Below, piece by piece: positions 8,840-17,356 of a stretch of DNA of 64,000 bases. Position 1 is the first letter of the stretch. Each line of letters begins with the position of its first letter. The notes under the pieces are model-generated. The model was not told the DNA's origin, did not search any database, and was given only the letters and a program-made list of their open reading frames with translations. Both the position numbers and the translations under genes were made by a program. This DNA is from Streptomyces platensis (GTDB taxonomy: Bacteria > Actinomycetota > Actinomycetes > Streptomycetales > Streptomycetaceae), in assembly GCF_008704855.1 (NCBI RefSeq), contig NZ_CP023691.1, forward strand, positions 7,812,001 through 7,876,000, written 5' to 3'.

Positions 8840-10686
8840 AGCTCCAGCCGGATGTTGTACGTGCTCAACCAGGTGTTCATCCACAGCACCAGCTCCATAC
8901 TGCCGCGATCGTAGGGGCGGCTGACGGCGCCTACCGGACGCCGCAGCACGTCTCCGGCTTTCTCCAGATCCAGCAACTCCCTTATGGGGGCCTCTCCGTC
9001 GGCCAGCACGTCCGCCAGCTCCTGGCGCAGCAGCCGTTCGTACGCCGGATCCTGGGTGGCGGGGTAGGGCGTCTTGACCCGGGTGAGGACCGAGTGCGGC
9101 AGCAGATCGGTTGCCGCGGCCCGTAGCAGGCTCTTCTCCCGGCCATCGAAGGTCTTCGTCTCCCAGGGCACATTGAAGACGTACTCCACCAGGCGGTGGT
9201 CGCAGAACGGCACCCGCACCTCCAGTCCGGTGGCCATGCTCATCCGGTCCTTGCGGTCCAGGAGGGTCTGCACGAAGCGGGTCAGGTTGAGATACGACAC
9301 CCGGCGCAGTGTGCGCTCCCGCTCGTTCTCTCCGGGTAATACCGGAACCTCGTCGCGGGCCTCCTCGTACCGGGCCCGCTGGTAGCCGGGCAGGTCCAGT
9401 TTGTCGAGCAGCGTTCTGTCGAACAGCCCGCGGCCGCCGAAGTAGCGGGCCGAGCCGGAGGTCAGCCAGGGAAAGGTGTCGGCCTGGACGGCGGCCCGAC
9501 GGTGGAACCACTGGTATCCGCCGAAGAGTTCGTCGGCCGCCTCGCCGGACAACGCCACCGTGCAGTGCCTGCGCACCTGCTGGAAGAAGAGATAGAGGGA
9601 GGGCCACATGTCGCCCCAGTAGGCGGGAGGAAGATCGGTGGCCGCGAGCACCGCGTCGCGCACGGCAGAGGCGGCCAGGCGGTCGCTGTCCAGGAGGACT
9701 GCGGTGTGGTCGGCGCCCACATGCCGCACCATCTCCCGGACGAATGGCGCGTCCGTGCCCTTGCGCACGGCATCCGGCTCGAATTCGGAGCCGGCGCCGG
9801 TGAAGTCGACGGAGAAGGTCCGCACGGGGCCCTTCCCATCCGCGCGGAGTCCTCTCGCTGCGAGGGCGGTCACCGCCGAGGAGTCCAGACCGCCCGACAG
9901 CAGCGTGCACAGCGGGACATCGGAGACCAGCTGGCGGGTGACCGTGTCCGCCAGCAGGTCGCGCACGGTGGCGATGGTGGTGTTGAGATCGTCGGGGTGT
10001 TCGTGGGCTTCCAGCTTCCAGTACGTACGGCGGGTAAGGCCGGTGCTCCCGACCACGACCAGTTCGCCGGGCCGCACCTCGTACATCCCGGAGAACACCG
10101 TCCGCCCGGGCGTTTTGACCATGTCCAGCACCTCGCACAGGCCATCCGCCGTCACCCGAGGGGTCACCGACGGGTGGGCGAGGACGGCCTTGGGCTCGGA
10201 ACCGAAGAGCACCCCGTGCGGGGTGGGGTGGTAGTAGAGCGGTTTGACACCCATCCGGTCGCGCACCAGCAGCAGTTCCTCGCGCGCCTCGTCCCAGACG
10301 GCGAAGGCGTACATGCCGTTGAGTCGCTCGGCCAGGCCACGGCCCCACTGGACGTAGCCGCGCAGTACCACCTCGGTGTCGCAGTGGGTATGGAACCGGT
10401 GCCCGTAGGAGGCCAACTCGGCTCGCAACTCACGGAAGTTGTAGATCTCTCCGCTGAAGGTGATGACCACCGCTGAGCCGTCGCCCGCAGTGGTGTGCAT
10501 CGGCTGGCGGCCGTGTTCCGGGTCGATGACCGCAAGCCTGCGGTGGCCGAGCGCCGCGTGCCTGCCCAGCCACAGCCCCTCGTCGTCCGGGCCGCGGCAG
10601 GCCATGGTCCGGGTCATGGCCCCGGCCGTCGCGTGTTCGGACGAGAGATCCCGTTCGAAGTCGACCCATCCCGTGACTCCGCACAT
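8836..10686 (-). CDS. oxyD: Asparagine-synthetase-type amidotransferase, OxyD-like
   Basis: The 616-residue protein has the two AsnB domains. The N-terminal class II glutaminase has the nucleophile Cys2 (MCGVTGWVD) and RGPDDEG. The C-terminal synthetase has the PP-loop LLSGGLDSSAVTAL and the GEAADELFGGY motif. In tetracycline clusters OxyD makes the carboxamide by providing the malonamyl starter; homologues in pentangular clusters form lactams instead. It is coupled to the flavin hydroxylase by a GTGA overlap and sits 11 bp after the ACP stop. Both active sites look intact. Confidence 0.92.
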   Translation of the reverse strand: MCGVTGWVDFERDLSSEHATAGAMTRTMACRGPDDEGLWLGRHAALGHRRLAVIDPEHGRQPMHTTAGDGSAVVITFSGEIYNFRELRAELASYGHRFHTHCDTEVVLRGYVQWGRGLAERLNGMYAFAVWDEAREELLLVRDRMGVKPLYYHPTPHGVLFGSEPKAVLAHPSVTPRVTADGLCEVLDMVKTPGRTVFSGMYEVRPGELVVVGSTGLTRRTYWKLEAHEHPDDLNTTIATVRDLLADTVTRQLVSDVPLCTLLSGGLDSSAVTALAARGLRADGKGPVRTFSVDFTGAGSEFEPDAVRKGTDAPFVREMVRHVGADHTAVLLDSDRLAASAVRDAVLAATDLPPAYWGDMWPSLYLFFQQVRRHCTVALSGEAADELFGGYQWFHRRAAVQADTFPWLTSGSARYFGGRGLFDRTLLDKLDLPGYQRARYEEARDEVPVLPGENERERTLRRVSYLNLTRFVQTLLDRKDRMSMATGLEVRVPFCDHRLVEYVFNVPWETKTFDGREKSLLRAAATDLLPHSVLTRVKTPYPATQDPAYERLLRQELADVLADGEAPIRELLDLEKAGDVLRRPVGAVSRPYDRGSMELVLWMNTWLSTYNIRLEL

Positions 10687-10697
10687 GTGTCAGCCTC

Positions 10698-10985
10698 TCA
10701 CTTCTCCCGCGCGGCGCCGGGCGCGGGCCGCCGGGAGCCGGCGAGCGCCGCGTTGGTCATCTCGATCAGCTCGCGCGGTGTACCTGCGCTTTCCAGCGCG
10801 TCGTCGCCCAGGCGGACGCCGTAGTCGCGCTCGATGCGGCCGACGGTGTTGAGAAGGGCCAGTGAGTCATAGCCGAGGTTGTCGAAGGGGAGGTCGAGGA
10901 CATCGCCGTCCAGGTCGACGGACTCGTCCTCGCCCGCGCACTCGCGCAGCAGGGTCAGCAGGTCGTCGAGAGTCAGGGAGGTCAT
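10698..10985 (-). CDS. oxyC: Acyl carrier protein of the minimal PKS
   Basis: The 95-residue ACP carries the phosphopantetheine attachment site in NLGYDSLALL (Ser41). Acidic helices flank the site, as usual in type II ACPs. It tethers the growing poly-beta-ketone. The ATG at 10985 has AAAGGA upstream. The C-terminal dozen residues (SRRPAPGAAREK) are a basic, probably disordered tail. It follows the chain-length factor gene by about 110 bp. Confidence 0.95.
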   Translation of the reverse strand: MTSLTLDDLLTLLRECAGEDESVDLDGDVLDLPFDNLGYDSLALLNTVGRIERDYGVRLGDDALESAGTPRELIEMTNAALAGSRRPAPGAAREK

Positions 10986-11096
10986 GAGTGGTGTTCCTTT
11001 CGTCAGCGGTGGTGAGGGTGGGATTCGCTGTGCGTGGCCGTGGCCCGTACCGGAGGTCTGGTCTGTACGCGAGCGGGGGCGGCAGCGGCCATGGGG

Positions 11097-12380
11097 TCAC
11101 GCCGTGCGGCGTACCACCATCGCCGAGTTGAAGCCGCCGTGCCCACGCGCCAGTACCAGGGCGCAGTTCAGTTCCGCCGCGCGCGGACCGCCGGTCACCA
11201 GGTCCAGCGCATGCGGCGTCGCCCGGTCGTGCACATTGACCGTCGGCGGAATCACCTGGTCGCGCAGCGACAGCAGTGCGGTCGCCAGATCAAGCGAGGC
11301 GCCGCCCGCCAGCAGCCGCCCGGTCATCGTCTTGGGTGCGGTCACCGGCACGCCGCGCGGCCCGAACTCGTCGGCCAGCGCCTTGGCCTCCACCGCGTCC
11401 GCCTCGGGCAGTCCCATGGCGTCGGCGAAGACCACGTCGATGGCGTCCGCACTCAATGCGGCATCAGCGAGGGCCAGTTGGATGGCGCGGCGCAGCCCGG
11501 GAGGGCGCCCGGACCCGGGGCGGGGGTCGAAGGTGGCGGCATAGCCGGCGATGCCCCCGTAGACGTGGACCGCGCCGCGCTCGGCGGCCGAGTGGGCGTC
11601 TTCCAGGACCAGCATCGCCCCGCCCTCGCCGGGCACATAGCCACTGGCATGGGTGGAGAAAGGGAGATAGGCACGGCGTGGATCGGCGTGCGGGGACAGC
11701 CCTCCCGAACGGGTCTGGCACAGCCAGCCCCAGGGGCACAGCGCCCCGTCCACCCCGCCGGTGACCATCATCGACGTGCCGTCGCGCACATGGCGGCGGG
11801 CCTTGGCCACCGCGTCCAGCCCTCCGGCCTGCTCGGCCACCAGAGCCCCACCGGGACCACGCATCCCGTGACGGATCGATATCTGACCGGAGTTGACGGG
11901 GTAGAACCACGCGAACGACTGGTAGGCGCTGACGTGGTCGCCGCCCCGGCTCCACAGCGCCTCCAGCTCCCGCTGGCCGAACTCGAAGCCTCCGCCGGAC
12001 GCGGCCGTGACCACCCCGGCCGCGTACTCGGGCAGCTGCCGGGGATCCAGGTCCGCGTCGGCCAGCGCCTCCTCGGCGGCCACCAGCGCGAGTCGGGTCA
12101 TCGGGTCGGTCTGCGGCAGCAGCCTGTTGGGCAGGTGTTTCTTGGGCTCAAAGCCCTTCACCTCGCCGGCGAGCGTGGCGGCGTAGGGGGACGGGTCGAA
12201 CCGGGTGATCCGGCCGATCCCGCTCTCGCCGCGAAGCATTGCGCGCCAGTACTCCTCGGTGCCTGTGCCGTTAGGGGCGATGACGCCAAGTCCCGTGACT
12301 ACGGCGGGTGGCGCGGCCGCGAGAGCGGGCGTCATGCCGGAGGCCGTGGGGGCCGGGGCGGGGGCGGTGCGGCCGCTCAC
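11097..12380 (-). CDS. oxyB: Ketosynthase beta / chain-length factor
   Basis: The 427-residue KS-beta subunit has Gln184 (VAEQAGGLDA) where KS-alpha has its catalytic cysteine; this Gln is the hallmark of chain-length factors. It pairs with KS-alpha to set polyketide length (decaketide expected for a tetracycline). A 25-residue Ala/Pro-rich leader precedes the conserved AVVTGLGVIAPNG. The GTG start overlaps the KS-alpha stop (GTGA), giving tight translational coupling of the heterodimer. Confidence 0.95.
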   Translation of the reverse strand: MSGRTAPAPAPTASGMTPALAAAPPAVVTGLGVIAPNGTGTEEYWRAMLRGESGIGRITRFDPSPYAATLAGEVKGFEPKKHLPNRLLPQTDPMTRLALVAAEEALADADLDPRQLPEYAAGVVTAASGGGFEFGQRELEALWSRGGDHVSAYQSFAWFYPVNSGQISIRHGMRGPGGALVAEQAGGLDAVAKARRHVRDGTSMMVTGGVDGALCPWGWLCQTRSGGLSPHADPRRAYLPFSTHASGYVPGEGGAMLVLEDAHSAAERGAVHVYGGIAGYAATFDPRPGSGRPPGLRRAIQLALADAALSADAIDVVFADAMGLPEADAVEAKALADEFGPRGVPVTAPKTMTGRLLAGGASLDLATALLSLRDQVIPPTVNVHDRATPHALDLVTGGPRAAELNCALVLARGHGGFNSAMVVRRTA

Positions 12381-13654
12381 TGCGTCCTCCCCGGTCCGGT
12401 GAGCACGATCGCGCTCTGGAATCCGCCGAAGCCGCTGGCCACCGACAGCACGCTGTCCACCTGGGCTTCCCTGGCCCGCAGCGGAACATAGTCCAGGTCC
12501 AGGGCGGGGTCCGGCTCGTGGAGGTTGGCGGTCGGCGGGATCACCGAGTGCTCGATGGTCAGTGCGCTGGCGGCCACCTCCAGTGCACAGATCGCGCCGA
12601 GCGAGTGGCCGATCATCGACTTGATCGAGCTAACCGGGGTGGCATAGGCATGCTCGCCCAGGCTTCGCTTGAGCGCCGCCGTCTCGTGGAGGTCGTTCTG
12701 TTTGGTCGCCGAGCCATGGGCGTTGACGTAGTCGATGTCTGTCGGGTCCATCCGCGCCCGGTCCAGGGCCGCGCGGATGGCGTCGGCCATCTCTTTACCG
12801 TCCGAACGCAGGCCCGTCATGCTGTACGCGTTGCAGCGCGCGGCGTGCCCGGCGATCTCCGCGTATGCCCGGGCCCCGCGGCGTTGCGCGTGGCCGAGTT
12901 CCTCCAGGACGAAGAAGGCAGCGCCCTCGCCGAGGACAAAGCCGTTGCGGGTGCGGTCGAAGGGGCGGGAGGCCGTCTCCGGCTCGTCGTTGCGCGGGGT
13001 GGTGGCCTTGATCGCGTCGAAGCAGGCCACGGTGATCGGTGAGATCGCCGCGTCCGAGGCCCCGGTGACCATCACCTCCGCCGCGCCGTCGCGGATCAGG
13101 TCCGTGGCGTGGGTGACCACGTCGATCCCCGAGGTGCAGCCCGCAGAGACCACCCCCGCCGGGCCCTCGGCCCCGGCCAGCCAGGCGATCTCCCTGACCA
13201 TGGAGGAGGGCAGGAAGTAGTCGTACAGATACGGGGCTCCGTGGGCGGGGTCCACCTCCCACAGCCGCCCCTCGTCACTGACCACCGCGTACTCGCGGTC
13301 CAGGCTCATCGTCATGCCGCAGGCGGTGCCCACCATGACGCCGGTGCGCAGCGGGTCCGTCTCGCCGGATATCCCGCTGTCCTCCAGCGCCTCCCGCGCA
13401 GCCACGTACGCGAACTGGGTGGTGCGGTCCCAGGCCCGGATCTGCCGCTGGCTCAGGCCCTCGGCCGCCGGATCGAAGTTGCACTCGGCCGCCACCTGGG
13501 AGCGGAACGGCGAGGCGTCGAATGAGGAGATGGTGCCGGTGGCGGTTCGCCCCGCCGTGAGCATCTCCCAGAATGGTTTGGTGCCCACGTCGCCCGGGGC
13601 CACCACGCCGATACCCGTGATCACGACGCGTCGAGCGTCATGTGTCTTGGACAC
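12377..13654 (-). CDS. oxyA: Ketosynthase alpha of the minimal PKS
   Basis: This is a 425-residue beta-ketoacyl synthase with Cys173 in VVSAGCTSGID, the His of VNAHGSATKQND and the later His in IKSMIGHSLGA. It condenses malonyl units on the ACP. It is the first gene of the minus-strand operon oxyA-B-C-D-E. The ATG at 13654 follows AAGGAGACGC. A terminator-like hairpin separates it from the MarR gene, so it probably has its own promoter in 13656-13732. Confidence 0.95.
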   Translation of the reverse strand: MSKTHDARRVVITGIGVVAPGDVGTKPFWEMLTAGRTATGTISSFDASPFRSQVAAECNFDPAAEGLSQRQIRAWDRTTQFAYVAAREALEDSGISGETDPLRTGVMVGTACGMTMSLDREYAVVSDEGRLWEVDPAHGAPYLYDYFLPSSMVREIAWLAGAEGPAGVVSAGCTSGIDVVTHATDLIRDGAAEVMVTGASDAAISPITVACFDAIKATTPRNDEPETASRPFDRTRNGFVLGEGAAFFVLEELGHAQRRGARAYAEIAGHAARCNAYSMTGLRSDGKEMADAIRAALDRARMDPTDIDYVNAHGSATKQNDLHETAALKRSLGEHAYATPVSSIKSMIGHSLGAICALEVAASALTIEHSVIPPTANLHEPDPALDLDYVPLRAREAQVDSVLSVASGFGGFQSAIVLTGPGRTQ

Positions 13655-13732
13655 TGCGTCTCCTTAGCCGTCGTCACGCCCGGGGCCACGAGGTGGCAAG
13701 GGCGCGTCGAGGCCAGAGTGACCCGCCGTGTT

Positions 13733-13755
13733 CAAGCCGCTTTGGAGGCGGCTTG
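13733..13755 (-). terminator. Terminator downstream of the MarR gene
   Basis: CAAGCCGC and GCGGCTTG form an 8-bp perfect stem with a 7-base loop. It is placed just after the otrR stop and before oxyA, isolating the two minus-strand units. Confidence 0.5.
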
Positions 13756-13808
13756 GGGCAGCGTGCGGGCCCCGGGCGCCTGAGGAGCACGGGCGCGGGG
13801 CGGTGGGG

Positions 13809-14288
13809 TCAGTGGCCCTGGTGCGGGGCGGTGGGGCTCTCGTCCAGCTGGGCGTCGAGCTTCTCCCGCAGCCGGCGCAGGACGAGGGCCGTGGTGCGCA
13901 GGTCGTCGTGGGCGATGCCTGAGGTGAGCTGGTGGAGCCACTGCCGCTCCAGGGGAAGCAGATCGTCCAGTGCCTGTCTGCCGCGGTCGGTCAGTTCGAC
14001 CAGGGGACTGCGCTGGTCCTGGGGGTTAGGGCTGGTGGTGACGATGCCCTCGGCCCGCAGCCGGTCGACGGTCTGCTGGACTGCCTGGCGGCGCAGCCCG
14101 CGCTCGCGAGCGAGCCCGGCGACGGTGGAGGGGCCGTCCAACAGCAGACCGGCCACCTGCCAGCGGGCCGACGTGAGCCCGGCGCTGGCGGAGAGCCGGT
14201 CTCCCGCGCGCAGCAGCCGGCCATTGACCGCGAAGACCTCGGCGGTTACCTCGACAAGGGTGTCCGCTTCGGGTGTTGACGAATCCAT
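13809..14288 (-). CDS. otrR: MarR-family repressor, OtrR-like
   Basis: The 159-residue winged-helix regulator has the MarR pattern: LTSARWQVAGLLL, recognition helix region RERGLRRQAVQQTVDRL and the wing TTSPNPQDQRSPLVELTDRG. The ATG at 14288 has TGAGG upstream; a longer in-frame extension runs into the operator DNA and is not credible. It diverges from a DHA2 exporter across a 132-bp spacer holding two matching palindromes. This is the arrangement of otrR/otrB, in which the MarR protein represses the exporter until the drug binds. Ligand identity is inferred. Confidence 0.85.
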   Translation of the reverse strand: MDSSTPEADTLVEVTAEVFAVNGRLLRAGDRLSASAGLTSARWQVAGLLLDGPSTVAGLARERGLRRQAVQQTVDRLRAEGIVTTSPNPQDQRSPLVELTDRGRQALDDLLPLERQWLHQLTSGIAHDDLRTTALVLRRLREKLDAQLDESPTAPHQGH

Positions 14289-14321
14289 GGCCTCAGAGTA
14301 TGTGCCGGCGGTGTCGAAAAT

Positions 14322-14335
14322 GACAAGAGCTTGTC
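14322..14335. promoter_or_regulatory. MarR operator site 1
   Basis: GACAAG-AG-CTTGTC is a perfect inverted repeat with a 2-bp spacer. It overlaps the -35 of the exporter promoter and is the same core as the second site 46 bp away. Confidence 0.65.
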
Positions 14336-14359
14336 GAAGTCTCGATCCTTGGCTACGCT
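14331..14359 (+). promoter_or_regulatory. Promoter of the exporter gene
   Basis: TTGTCG (14331-14336) and TACGCT (14354-14359) are separated by 17 bp, a good fit to an HrdB-type promoter. Operator 1 overlaps the -35 and operator 2 covers the expected start point, an ideal repression layout. Confidence 0.6.
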
Positions 14360-14360
14360 C

Positions 14361-14388
14361 GGTGCTCGACAAGGGCTTGTCGAGCACC
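14361..14388. promoter_or_regulatory. MarR operator site 2 (extended palindrome)
   Basis: GGTGCTCGACAAG-GG-CTTGTCGAGCACC is a 28-bp perfect inverted repeat with 13-bp arms. It contains the GACAAG-N2-CTTGTC core shared with site 1 and lies just after the -10 of the exporter promoter. Confidence 0.7.
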
Positions 14389-14420
14389 GGAGCCCCGCCG
14401 ACCACGGAAAGTGAGGAACC

Positions 14421-16115
14421 TTGTCATCCACGAATCCGCGCTCCACTCCCGCTGCGGCGGGAGCGGACGGCGGTGGGCTTACACACCGGCAGATCATGAC
14501 GGCCATGTCGGGACTGTTAGTGGCGGTGTTTCTCGCGGCCCTGGACCAGACCGTCATCGCCACCGCGATGCGCACCATCGCGGACCAGCTGCACGGCCAG
14601 ACCGAGCAGGCCTGGGCCACCACGGCGTATCTGATCGCCTCGGTGCTGGCGATGCCCTTCTATGGCAAGCTCTCCGACATCTATGGGCGCAAGCCCATGT
14701 ACCTCATCGCCATCGTCGTCTTCGTCGTGGGCTCACTGCTGAGCGGTATGGCCGACTCGATGGTGACGCTGGCGCTCTTCCGCGCGGTACAGGGACTGGG
14801 CGGCGGCGGGCTGATGTCGCTGCCGACGGCCGTGGTGGCTGATCTCGCCCCGGTGCGCGAGCGTGGGCGCTACTTCGCGTATCTGCAGATGGCCTGGGTC
14901 GCGGCGAGCATCGTCGGCCCGTTGGCCGGCGGCGCCTTCGCGGAGGCCGGGGAGGTCCTCGGCATCGACGGCTGGCGCTGGGTCTTCCTGCTCAATGTGC
15001 CGCTGGGCGCGCTGGCGCTGGTCACCGTGCGCCGCGCGCTCGACCTGCCGCACGAGCGGCGCGAGCACCGCATCGACGTGCTGGGCGCGGTGGCGCTGGC
15101 GCTGTTCCTCGTACCCCTGTTGGTCGTGGCCGAGCAGGGCCGGGCATGGGGCTGGGGTGCCCCCGTCTCCCTGGCGATGTTCGCGCTGAGTGTGGCCGGG
15201 CTCGCGCTGTTCATCCCGGTCGAACTGCGCCGGGGTGCGGAGGCCGTACTGCCGCTCCGGCTCTTCAGGCGCGGCGGGATCGCCCTGTGCTCAACCATCA
15301 ACTTCACCATCGGCGTGGGTATTTTCGGTACGGTCACGACCCTGCCGCTCTTCCTGCAGATGGTGCAGGGCCGCACCCCCTCCGAGGCCGGGTTGGTGGT
15401 GATCCCGTTCATGGTGGGCACCATCGCCTCGCAGGTGGTCTCCGGCAAACTCATCTCCGCGTCGGGGAAGTTCAAGAAGCAGGCGATCGTGGGCCTGGGC
15501 TGCATGGCGGGCGCGCTGATGGCGCTGTCCACGTCCGACGTCTCCACGCCGATGTGGGGCCTCACCCTGATCGTCTTGTGGCTGGGCGTGGGCATCGGCC
15601 TGTCCCAGACGGTCATCACCCTCGCCATACAGAACGCGGCGCCCAAGAGCGAGCTGGGCGTGGCCAATGCCGCCTCCGGGCTGTGCCGCCAGATCGGCGG
15701 CTCGACCGGGATCGCGGTGCTGTTCTCGGTGATGTTCGGGGCGGTCATCGCACGCCTGGCCGACCTGTGGAACAGCCCCGCCTTCTCCCGGCTGATCGAC
15801 GATCCTGCGATGGCCGCCAACCCCGCCAACCACCACTTCCTGCAGGTGGTCGCATCAGGGAACGGCTCGAAGATCGATTTGAACGACACCTCTTTCCTGC
15901 AGGGCATCGACTCCCGCTTGGCGCACCCTGTCATGGAGTCCTTCGCCCACGGCTTCCACATCATGTACCTCGTCAGCGGCGCGGTGTTGTTGGCCGGGTT
16001 CGTCCTGACGTGGTTCCTGCGCGAGTTGCCGGACGGGACACAGGAGGCGCCCACCGCGCAGGAGAGCGACAGCGGTGCAGCGGCGGGGGGTAGCCCGCAG
16101 AGCCAGGAAGCCTGA
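14421..16115 (+). CDS. otrB: DHA2-family (14-TM) drug exporter, OtrB-like
   Basis: The 564-residue MFS antiporter has motif C-like LAALDQTVIATAM in TM1, motif A GKLSDIYGRKPMY and RAVQGLGGGGLMSLP, and hydrophobic segments consistent with 14 helices. Such proteins export tetracyclines with proton uptake and give self-resistance. The start is TTG 14421, supported by GAGGAACC before it. Codon 33 (14517-14519) is TTA, the rare leucine codon that depends on bldA tRNA in Streptomyces. Divergence from the MarR gene fits otrB. Substrate is inferred from context. Confidence 0.88.
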   Translation: MSSTNPRSTPAAAGADGGGLTHRQIMTAMSGLLVAVFLAALDQTVIATAMRTIADQLHGQTEQAWATTAYLIASVLAMPFYGKLSDIYGRKPMYLIAIVVFVVGSLLSGMADSMVTLALFRAVQGLGGGGLMSLPTAVVADLAPVRERGRYFAYLQMAWVAASIVGPLAGGAFAEAGEVLGIDGWRWVFLLNVPLGALALVTVRRALDLPHERREHRIDVLGAVALALFLVPLLVVAEQGRAWGWGAPVSLAMFALSVAGLALFIPVELRRGAEAVLPLRLFRRGGIALCSTINFTIGVGIFGTVTTLPLFLQMVQGRTPSEAGLVVIPFMVGTIASQVVSGKLISASGKFKKQAIVGLGCMAGALMALSTSDVSTPMWGLTLIVLWLGVGIGLSQTVITLAIQNAAPKSELGVANAASGLCRQIGGSTGIAVLFSVMFGAVIARLADLWNSPAFSRLIDDPAMAANPANHHFLQVVASGNGSKIDLNDTSFLQGIDSRLAHPVMESFAHGFHIMYLVSGAVLLAGFVLTWFLRELPDGTQEAPTAQESDSGAAAGGSPQSQEA

Positions 16116-16432
16116 CGGCAACGCCCGGGTGGGGAAAAGGGTCGGTGACCGCACCCCGGGCCCCTGGGCTCCTAGCTCCTGAACTCCCAGCCGTCCCGAA
16201 CGGCAATCACAGGGACGAGCGCACAGACAGGTGCGGGGACGAGAACGGGTCGCGCGACGACGAGGGCAGGGGGGAACGGAAACCTCCTCCAAGGTAGCAG
16301 TGTGCGCCCCGCCTTACCCGGCCCCTACGTCACTTCCGTTCCCCTCCCTTGGAACCCTCTCCCGCCACTGGTTACCGTCTGACCGGTTTGGTCGCATGTG
16401 GCCATGGCAATCCAGCGAAGGCAGGAGAGGCG
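16116..16432. other. Spacer between exporter and SARP gene
   Basis: No coding sequence was recognised in these 317 bases. It holds GC-rich partial inverted repeats just after the exporter, then a candidate SARP promoter at 16349-16378. Confidence 0.5.
16349..16378 (+). promoter_or_regulatory. Candidate SARP gene promoter
   Basis: TTGGAA (16349-16354) and TACCGT (16373-16378) are spaced by 18 bp, leaving about a 48-base leader before the ATG at 16433. The match to consensus is partial. Confidence 0.4.
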
Positions 16433-17188
16433 ATGGAATTCAAGGTGCTCGGCCCTATCCAAGTAGCCAACGAACGACTGGCTTACACACCAAGCGCTCC
16501 CAAGGTGAAGCAGGTTCTCGCTCTGTTGGTGATGCGGGCGAACCAGATCGTCACGCTGGAATCCATCATCGACGAACTATGGGGCGACCACGCCCCGCGC
16601 ACCGCCGTCACCACGGCCCAGACGTACATCTACCAACTGCGCAAGGATTTCGTTGTCGAACTCGGCGAGGAATGCGGAGAACGGATCATCGTCACCGCCC
16701 GGCCCGGCTATGTGCTCAGCGTCCCCGAGGGATCCCTGGATGTCCACAATTTCGAGCGGTTGGCCGACCGCGCCCACGCCTGCAGCACGGCCGGAGACGC
16801 CGAGGGCACGGCGCGCTGGACGCAGGCGGCGCTTCGGGTGTGGCGCGGCAGCCCGCTCGCGGACATACCCTGCGGGCGTGTGCTACAGGACTACGTCAGC
16901 AACTTGCAGGAGAAGCGCGTCTCCACCCAGGAGCTATCCGTACGAGCCGCCATGGACCTGGAGCGCTACCGCGATCTGATCACCGAGCTACGGTCGTTGG
17001 TGATGGAGTATCCCTTCAACGAGTGGTTCCACACCCAGCTTGTCCGGGTCCTGAACAAGGCCGGGCGCCGGGTCGAGGCGCTGCACGCCTACCAGGAAGC
17101 CCGTGTCCTCCTGCGCGACGAACTTGGCCTGGGCCCCTCGCACGAGCTGCGGCGCGCACAGCAGGAGGTGCTCGGGTCCGCACCCTGA
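16433..17188 (+). CDS. otcR: SARP-family cluster activator, OtcR-like
   Basis: The 251-residue regulator has an N-terminal OmpR-like winged helix (MEFKVLGPIQV... ELWGDHAPRTAVTTAQTYIYQLRK, about residues 1-95) and a bacterial transcriptional activation domain (about 100-245, with ALHAYQEARVLLRDELGL). The size matches small SARPs such as DnrI and ActII-4 that activate antibiotic clusters through direct heptamer repeats. The ATG at 16433 is 4 bases after GGAGAGG. It lies beside the exporter, as the SARP gene otcR does in S. rimosus. Its likely target here is the 11-bp-period repeat at 3575. Confidence 0.88.
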   Translation: MEFKVLGPIQVANERLAYTPSAPKVKQVLALLVMRANQIVTLESIIDELWGDHAPRTAVTTAQTYIYQLRKDFVVELGEECGERIIVTARPGYVLSVPEGSLDVHNFERLADRAHACSTAGDAEGTARWTQAALRVWRGSPLADIPCGRVLQDYVSNLQEKRVSTQELSVRAAMDLERYRDLITELRSLVMEYPFNEWFHTQLVRVLNKAGRRVEALHAYQEARVLLRDELGLGPSHELRRAQQEVLGSAP

Positions 17189-17193
17189 CCCCA

Positions 17194-17211
17194 AACGCCT
17201 TTGGAGGCGTT
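17194..17211 (+). terminator. Short hairpin after the SARP gene
   Basis: AACGCC and GGCGTT form a 6-bp stem with a 6-base loop directly after the SARP stop codon. Confidence 0.4.
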
Positions 17212-17356
17212 GTCACGGTGTGGGGGTGGGCCGGCTTCGAGAATGTGTCGGGGCGTGGTTTTCCCTGTGGTCCGGCCGGCGTCAGGTGGCGGTGCTCAAC
17301 AGAGGGCATCACCTCACCGTGCGAGATGGCCTCCATCGGGTAACGGTGGTCCTTGT

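Noticed and set aside
8840..10348. Open frame on the minus strand extending upstream of the second flavin hydroxylase
   Set aside because: It is another frame of the amidotransferase gene. The GTG at 8839 with its GTGA overlap is the natural start.
1..17188. Isoquinolinone or pentangular polyphenol cluster instead of a tetracycline
   Set aside because: An amidotransferase also occurs in those clusters, but the extra cyclases and multiple oxygenases expected there are absent in this stretch and the order fits oxyA-L throughout. Genes left of the edge could still change this view.
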